Shown here: positions 7,587 to 10,099 of the stretch, piece after piece
How the letters are laid out: each line of letters starts with the position of its first letter
Numbering within the stretch: the first letter of the stretch is position 1
Assembly (NCBI GenBank): GCA_027011235.1
Contig: JALVAI010000157.1
Coordinates: 1 to 10,099 of the forward strand
Origin: Desulfobulbaceae bacterium
Lineage (GTDB): Bacteria; Desulfobacterota; Desulfobulbia; Desulfobulbales; Desulfobulbaceae
DNA length: 10,099 bases
Direction: 5' to 3'
Translations under genes and position numbers: made by a program
The notes under the pieces: model-generated
The model's database searches: none
What the model saw: only the letters and a program-made list of their open reading frames with translations
What the model was told of the DNA's origin: nothing

Positions 7587-7641
7587 TAGTTACCAACAAC
7601 CGCAACTATTAGCATTTCCAATAAAATCAGCTCGGTATGTT

Positions 7642-7671
7642 TTCTTACCCCTGTTGTTTAAAACCTGTCAA
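7642..7671 (-). promoter_or_regulatory. Possible sigma70-type promoter for the molybdoenzyme-nuo operon
   Basis: On the minus strand a perfect TTGACA (7666-7671) is followed after 18 bases by TAAGAA (7642-7647), which matches only three of six consensus -10 bases. Transcription from it would give a leader of roughly 165 bases before the molybdoenzyme start and would run across the CRP/FNR-like site. The weak -10 makes this tentative. Confidence 0.28.
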
Positions 7672-7786
7672 GGATTTCTTTTCCATGAAAACCGACATCG
7701 CACTTTTAGATACCACAACGTGCAACACTTAACCCGTTGAATCAATGGTACTCCTTACGGGGAAGGAAAACTACAAAACAATGATG

Positions 7787-7818
7787 GGAAAAAAAAATCT
7801 ATTTTTATCTTTTTTTCC
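7787..7818. repeat. A-tract/T-tract inverted repeat
   Basis: GGAAAAAAA (7787-7795) can pair with TTTTTTTCC (7810-7818) around a 14-base A/T-rich loop. The run of nine A and seven T suggests intrinsically bent DNA or an UP-like element just upstream of the plus-strand TTGACA box. It lacks the GC-rich stem expected of an intrinsic terminator. Confidence 0.3.
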
Positions 7819-7836
7819 TTCAAAATAATTGATGCC

Positions 7837-7866
7837 TTGACAGAAACAACGGGGAAATAGTATGTT
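7837..7866 (+). promoter_or_regulatory. Possible sigma70-type promoter pointing right
   Basis: A perfect TTGACA at 7837-7842 is separated by 18 bases from TATGTT at 7861-7866 (four of six -10 matches), with A/T-rich sequence upstream. A start would fall near 7873, at the base of the inverted repeat 7871-7908. No gene follows on the plus strand before the convergent kinase-like gene, so if active it would make a non-coding or antisense transcript. Confidence 0.33.
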
Positions 7867-7870
7867 CCAA

Positions 7871-7908
7871 TACATTATTTCCGGTGTGTCGGCATGGAAA
7901 ATAATGTA
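7871..7908. repeat. Bulged 12-bp inverted repeat
   Basis: TACATTATTTCC (7871-7882) pairs with GGAAAATAATGTA (7896-7908) with one unpaired A at 7898 and a 13-base spacer. No T-run follows on either strand, so it is not an ordinary intrinsic terminator. It could be an operator with widely spaced half-sites or a 5' hairpin on a transcript starting near 7873. Confidence 0.45.
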
Positions 7909-7919
7909 AAATCCTTAAA

Positions 7920-7937
7920 AATGAATGTACATTCATT
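7920..7937. promoter_or_regulatory. Perfect 18-bp palindrome, TetR-type operator candidate
   Basis: AATGAATGTACATTCATT is exactly self-complementary over 18 bases, centred between 7928 and 7929. A further ATT after an intervening C extends the ATTC rhythm. Palindromes built on TGAAT...ATTCA are known operators of TetR-family repressors, for example the FadR boxes of Bacillus. It lies 12 bases beyond the bulged inverted repeat. The symmetry is directly visible; the regulator type is an inference. Confidence 0.5.
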
Positions 7938-7963
7938 CATTGACCATGGCAAAACCGCCGATA

Positions 7964-7982
7964 CGCCATTTTCACCATGGCG
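7964..7982. repeat. Short inverted repeat CGCCAT / ATGGCG
   Basis: CGCCAT (7964-7969) and ATGGCG (7977-7982) form a six-base stem around a seven-base loop. ACCATGGC also occurs twice as a direct repeat nearby (starting at 7943 or 7944 and at 7974 or 7975). No T-tract follows, so a terminator role is unlikely. Significance is uncertain. Confidence 0.25.
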
Positions 7983-8044
7983 CTCACGAAATGGGATCAT
8001 GCACAATTTTTCTCTGCAAAAAAGGAAAAACGGTGGGGTGCCTT

Positions 8045-8060
8045 GAAAATTAGAATTTTC
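8045..8060. repeat. 16-base inverted repeat GAAAATT-AG-AATTTTC
   Basis: Two seven-base arms are perfectly complementary around a central AG. The compact dyad looks like a repressor-type site but matches no consensus I can name, and A/T-rich dyads of this kind can arise by chance. Confidence 0.3.
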
Positions 8061-8206
8061 GTTCGAGGTCAAGAAACAGGAAAATTACAAAGCGCAGCAG
8101 ATTAAACACATGTGAGCATTTTTCATTTTTTTTGTGACGCAGAGATAAGACGAAAAGACAATTTTCCAAGGTGGCCGGTAAAGAGTGTACCTATTTTGAC
8201 TGGGTG

Positions 8207-9190
8207 TTACCAACCCTGGGCCAAAACCTTTTCCAAATCCAGATAGAGTTCATCCACGGTTTCGTAAAACACGTCCGTCCCAAGGGAAAAATGGAGAAAG
8301 ATATTGTTGAGAGCGGTGGGAATATAAGGATAAATTTTCTTGAGATTGGCGATCCGGTTTTTGGAAAGCAGAGAATAGTCGCCGGCTTCAATCGCCCCTG
8401 CCACTGATTCCCCGAGGTCGGGATCGGACACGATATCACGTGGGTAGATATTTCTTCGGGCAGTTAGATACATAAGGGCATTTCCCAACTCGTAAAGATC
8501 AAGGGCGAACGGCTTTTCAGGAAGATAAAAGTCATAATCAAAATCAATCCAGCGATAGAGACCGGTGTGACGTTCGACAAATATGTGGTCGCGGCGCACA
8601 TCTCCATGGCGGAGCCCGTGGGAATGGAGAAAACCTATCGCCTTAACGCAGGGGAGATAGTGTGCCAGAATATCGGGAAATTCATTCTTGAAATAGTCTT
8701 TATGACCTGATTTGCTGCGATGGATAACCTTGTCCACCCGGCTGCCATTGATAATATCCAGAATACGCACCAGGTTCCCGGCCTCATCCAGGACCGCCTC
8801 ACCCTGCATAAAATGGGGATGCCCCTTGACCAGCTCAAGGACACGGGCCTCTTTTTCCGGATTTCGATAGCAGGGAATGGTAAACGGACCAAGGGTGATG
8901 TCAAAGGTCTCGTGGAAAACAAGTTTCAGGATTTTATGTTCACCGGTATTCAGGTCTTCCACCCTCGGCACCCAGGGCTTGACCTGATCATCAACCCCGA
9001 AGCGCCCCTCGCGGGTAAAGGCGGTAACCAGAAAATAGCGGTCGTCGACCAGGATAATATCGCCATAATCAATTGCGGTAAAATTGGTTGTATCGACAAA
9101 GACACGGGATTTCCGGCGCAGGCTGCGGGTAACCCTATGATGCCGCAATTTTTCCCTGATCTCCCCTGGCAGGTCCGCAAGCTCGACCAT
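8207..9190 (-). CDS. Protein-kinase-fold protein with atypical catalytic loop
   Basis: A 327-residue protein with a kinase-like layout but unusual catalytic residues. An N-terminal part of about 80 residues is followed by KILKL (86-90), where Lys89 may be the ATP-binding lysine, and Glu112 or Glu114 in a helix-C-like segment. The catalytic loop reads HGDVRRDH (195-202): the catalytic Asp197 is kept, but the usual Lys and Asn are Arg199 and His202. The metal-binding DFG is replaced by DFD at 216-218 (YRWIDFDYDF). No signal peptide or membrane segment is seen. The ATG at 9190 overlaps the universal stress protein stop (TGATG); TTG at 9193 is the alternative. It may be a Ser/Thr kinase, a small-molecule or lipopolysaccharide-type kinase, or a pseudokinase. 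Substrate unknown. Confidence 0.72.
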   Translation of the reverse strand: MVELADLPGEIREKLRHHRVTRSLRRKSRVFVDTTNFTAIDYGDIILVDDRYFLVTAFTREGRFGVDDQVKPWVPRVEDLNTGEHKILKLVFHETFDITLGPFTIPCYRNPEKEARVLELVKGHPHFMQGEAVLDEAGNLVRILDIINGSRVDKVIHRSKSGHKDYFKNEFPDILAHYLPCVKAIGFLHSHGLRHGDVRRDHIFVERHTGLYRWIDFDYDFYLPEKPFALDLYELGNALMYLTARRNIYPRDIVSDPDLGESVAGAIEAGDYSLLSKNRIANLKKIYPYIPTALNNIFLHFSLGTDVFYETVDELYLDLEKVLAQGW

Positions 9191-9645
9191 CAACCCACCA
9201 CCCAGACTGTGCAGTCACGGCTGTGATGCACCAGTGCGTTTGAAATGGAACCGAATAAAAATTCCTCGGCCTTTGAGACCCCGCGCCTGCCGACAACAAT
9301 GGTGCCGTATTCTCCCTGCTGCTGAACTTCGAGGATCGTTTCACTGATGGTCTTCTCTTCTGCCATCCGTACATCTCCCGATATTGATTCCAGCTCAATT
9401 CCAGCCTCGGCAAGCATCTGCCGGCATCGTTGCACCAGGATATTGGCTTCCGCCTCCTGCTGGCTGGTATAATCGGCAAGCGATTTACCGGAGTTATAAT
9501 AATCAGGCGGTGGCTCCGGATAGACATGGAGCAGACAAACATCGACCCCGGGCAGCTTTCCTATGATTTTACCGGCATACCGCAGTCCCTTGTCGGAAGT
9601 CGGTGTATCGTCAATGGCGATAAGAACCTTTTTCCAGTCATTCAT
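9190..9645 (-). CDS. Universal stress protein, UspA family (ATP-binding type)
   Basis: A single-domain Usp of 151 residues, a usual length. It starts KKVLIAIDDTPTSDKGLRYA, the typical first strand and loop with Asp12-Asp13 near the nucleotide. The ATP-binding signature G-2x-G-9x-G(S/T) is complete: Gly119, Gly122, Gly132-Ser133 (GRRG...FGSISN), placing it in the ATP-binding branch rather than the non-binding E. coli UspA branch. The start at 9645 has a GGGGAGG-rich ribosome-binding site and overlaps the upstream stop as ATGA; a longer reading from 9771 gives a Gly/Pro-rich extension that only shadows the upstream gene. The kinase-fold gene follows with a one-base overlap, suggesting that the two act together (inference). 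Confidence 0.9.
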   Translation of the reverse strand: MNDWKKVLIAIDDTPTSDKGLRYAGKIIGKLPGVDVCLLHVYPEPPPDYYNSGKSLADYTSQQEAEANILVQRCRQMLAEAGIELESISGDVRMAEEKTISETILEVQQQGEYGTIVVGRRGVSKAEEFLFGSISNALVHHSRDCTVWVVG

Positions 9646-10099
9646 CGCTCCCCTCCCCGGCCCAGCGCCCCTGCCGCTTTCTTCTCCAGAAGATGGACCA
9701 GTTCCTCCATGGTTTCCTGGGTCGGTGTTGCCACTCCCGCCTGCCTGCCGTAATGAGCCAGGGCACCACACTGGGCCTCTATCTCAGTACGCTGACCACT
9801 GAGAATATCCTGAAACATGGAGGAAATATTGCCGCTGGTTCGCCGGCAGGCATCAATGAGCAGTCCATACAGATCATGGAAAACCAGATCAACGGCACGG
9901 ACACGGGCCACCTCTTTCCCCTCGTCCACAAGACGTTTCATCAGGGTAATGCCTTCCACGGTTTCCGGAAGCTCGCCGTTCTGCACCTGGAGAACGGCTG
10001 ACAGGGCATTGATGGCCGAATAGACGATCACCTTGCACCATAGACGCCCAATCAGACGATGGACCGGAGTGCAGATAAGGCCGGCACCTGTCAACATCC
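9642..10099 (-). CDS. Ketopantoate reductase (ApbA/PanE family), C-terminal part, cut by window edge
   Basis: The visible 151 or so residues are the C-terminal helical domain of a 2-dehydropantoate 2-reductase-type enzyme, which reduces ketopantoate to pantoate with NADPH in pantothenate/CoA synthesis. Seen are WCKVIVYSAINALSAV, with the family's catalytic lysine (Lys22 of the visible part), an NGELPE segment, and ISSMFQDILSGQRTEIE, holding the conserved Ser and the catalytic Glu. GVATPTQETMEELV matches the family's end. Aligned from memory with E. coli PanE, Asn180 is a Tyr here while Asn184 is kept, so a paralogue with another substrate is possible. The N-terminal nucleotide-binding domain lies beyond the right edge; the ATG at 10097 is therefore probably internal. 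Its stop overlaps the stress protein start by four bases. Confidence 0.82.
   Translation of the reverse strand, partial: MLTGAGLICTPVHRLIGRLWCKVIVYSAINALSAVLQVQNGELPETVEGITLMKRLVDEGKEVARVRAVDLVFHDLYGLLIDACRRTSGNISSMFQDILSGQRTEIEAQCGALAHYGRQAGVATPTQETMEELVHLLEKKAAGALGRGGER

Larger units (their letters stand above)
7470..8206. other. 737-base non-coding upstream region rich in A/T and symmetric sites
   Basis: No convincing gene is seen between the kinase-like gene and the molybdoenzyme operon. The region is visibly richer in A/T than its surroundings and contains several operator-like inverted repeats and promoter-like boxes listed separately. The longest open frame (65 codons, minus, 7875-8072) resembles no protein I know. 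No tRNA cloverleaf or CRISPR-like repeat was seen. A 400-700 base regulatory region ahead of a large respiratory operon is plausible; a small RNA or a lost gene are alternatives. Confidence 0.6.

Noticed and set aside
7529..7615. Minus-strand 28-codon frame beginning MLIVAVVGNY in the operon leader
   Set aside because: A leader peptide was considered, but the only purine-rich stretch touches the ATG and the frame is too short to judge; the CRP/FNR-like site lies inside it.
7470..7700. Sigma54 promoter or molybdenum-cofactor riboswitch in the operon leader
   Set aside because: No GG-N10-GC spacing of the sigma54 type was found, and no recognisable conserved riboswitch core was seen by eye; a covariance search would be needed to exclude the latter fully.
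7921..8046. Plus-strand short frames starting at ATG 7921 (41 codons) and 7946 (33 codons)
   Set aside because: Neither has a Shine-Dalgarno sequence or recognisable product; they overlap in different frames.
7875..8072. Minus-strand open frame of 65 codons in the upstream region
   Set aside because: No recognisable motif and no clear ribosome-binding site, and it runs through the palindrome and inverted repeats that look regulatory.
8202..8216. Possible terminator GGGT...ACCC at the end of the kinase-like gene
   Set aside because: The stem is only four bases, overlaps the stop codon and has no T-run after it.
9646..9771. Longer universal stress protein start at 9771
   Set aside because: The extension is Gly/Pro-rich and is just the shadow of the overlapping dehydrogenase gene; MNDWKKVLIAID is the normal Usp start.

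Overview
All supported protein-coding genes lie on the minus strand, so transcription runs from the right edge to the left edge. The window looks like a chromosomal region of an anaerobic bacterium of the Desulfobacterota (former Deltaproteobacteria). I infer this from the 11-subunit-style nuo order (A-B-C-D-H-I-J with no nuoEFG), the coupled iron-sulfur and molybdenum proteins and the general protein character. No rRNA or marker gene is present to prove it.

Region 1 (about 8207-10099) holds three tightly packed genes. They are the C-terminal part of a ketopantoate-reductase-family protein (cut by the right edge), a UspA-type universal stress protein with an ATP-binding signature, and a protein-kinase-fold protein with a non-canonical catalytic loop. 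Each stop codon overlaps the next start (ATGA, then TGATG), which indicates one translationally coupled operon.

Region 2 (7470-8206) is 737 bases with no convincing gene, rich in A/T tracts and operator-like symmetry. It holds a perfect 18-bp palindrome, a bulged 12-bp inverted repeat, a CRP/FNR-family-like site, a 16-bp inverted repeat and promoter-like boxes on both strands. It is the upstream region of the next operon.

Region 3 (1-7469) is one compact operon of nine visible genes. They are a cytoplasmic PhsA/PsrA-like molybdopterin oxidoreductase, a ferredoxin-like protein with four [4Fe-4S] motifs, then nuoA, nuoB, nuoC, nuoD, nuoH, nuoI and nuoJ (nuoJ runs off the left edge). Gaps are 42 bases or less and several genes overlap. 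The NADH-oxidising module nuoEFG, which sits between nuoD and nuoH in E. coli-type operons, is absent there. The molybdoenzyme and its Fe-S partner sit at the promoter-proximal end instead.

The parts match the wiring of formate hydrogenlyase (Mo enzyme, HycB-like four-cluster protein, then NuoI/NuoB/NuoCD/NuoH homologues), but here with genuine quinone-type complex I subunits. The most interesting hypothesis is a complex I whose electron input or output device is a soluble molybdoenzyme rather than NADH dehydrogenase. Its substrate cannot be read from sequence alone; a sulfur compound or formate are possibilities. This is an inference from gene order and motifs.
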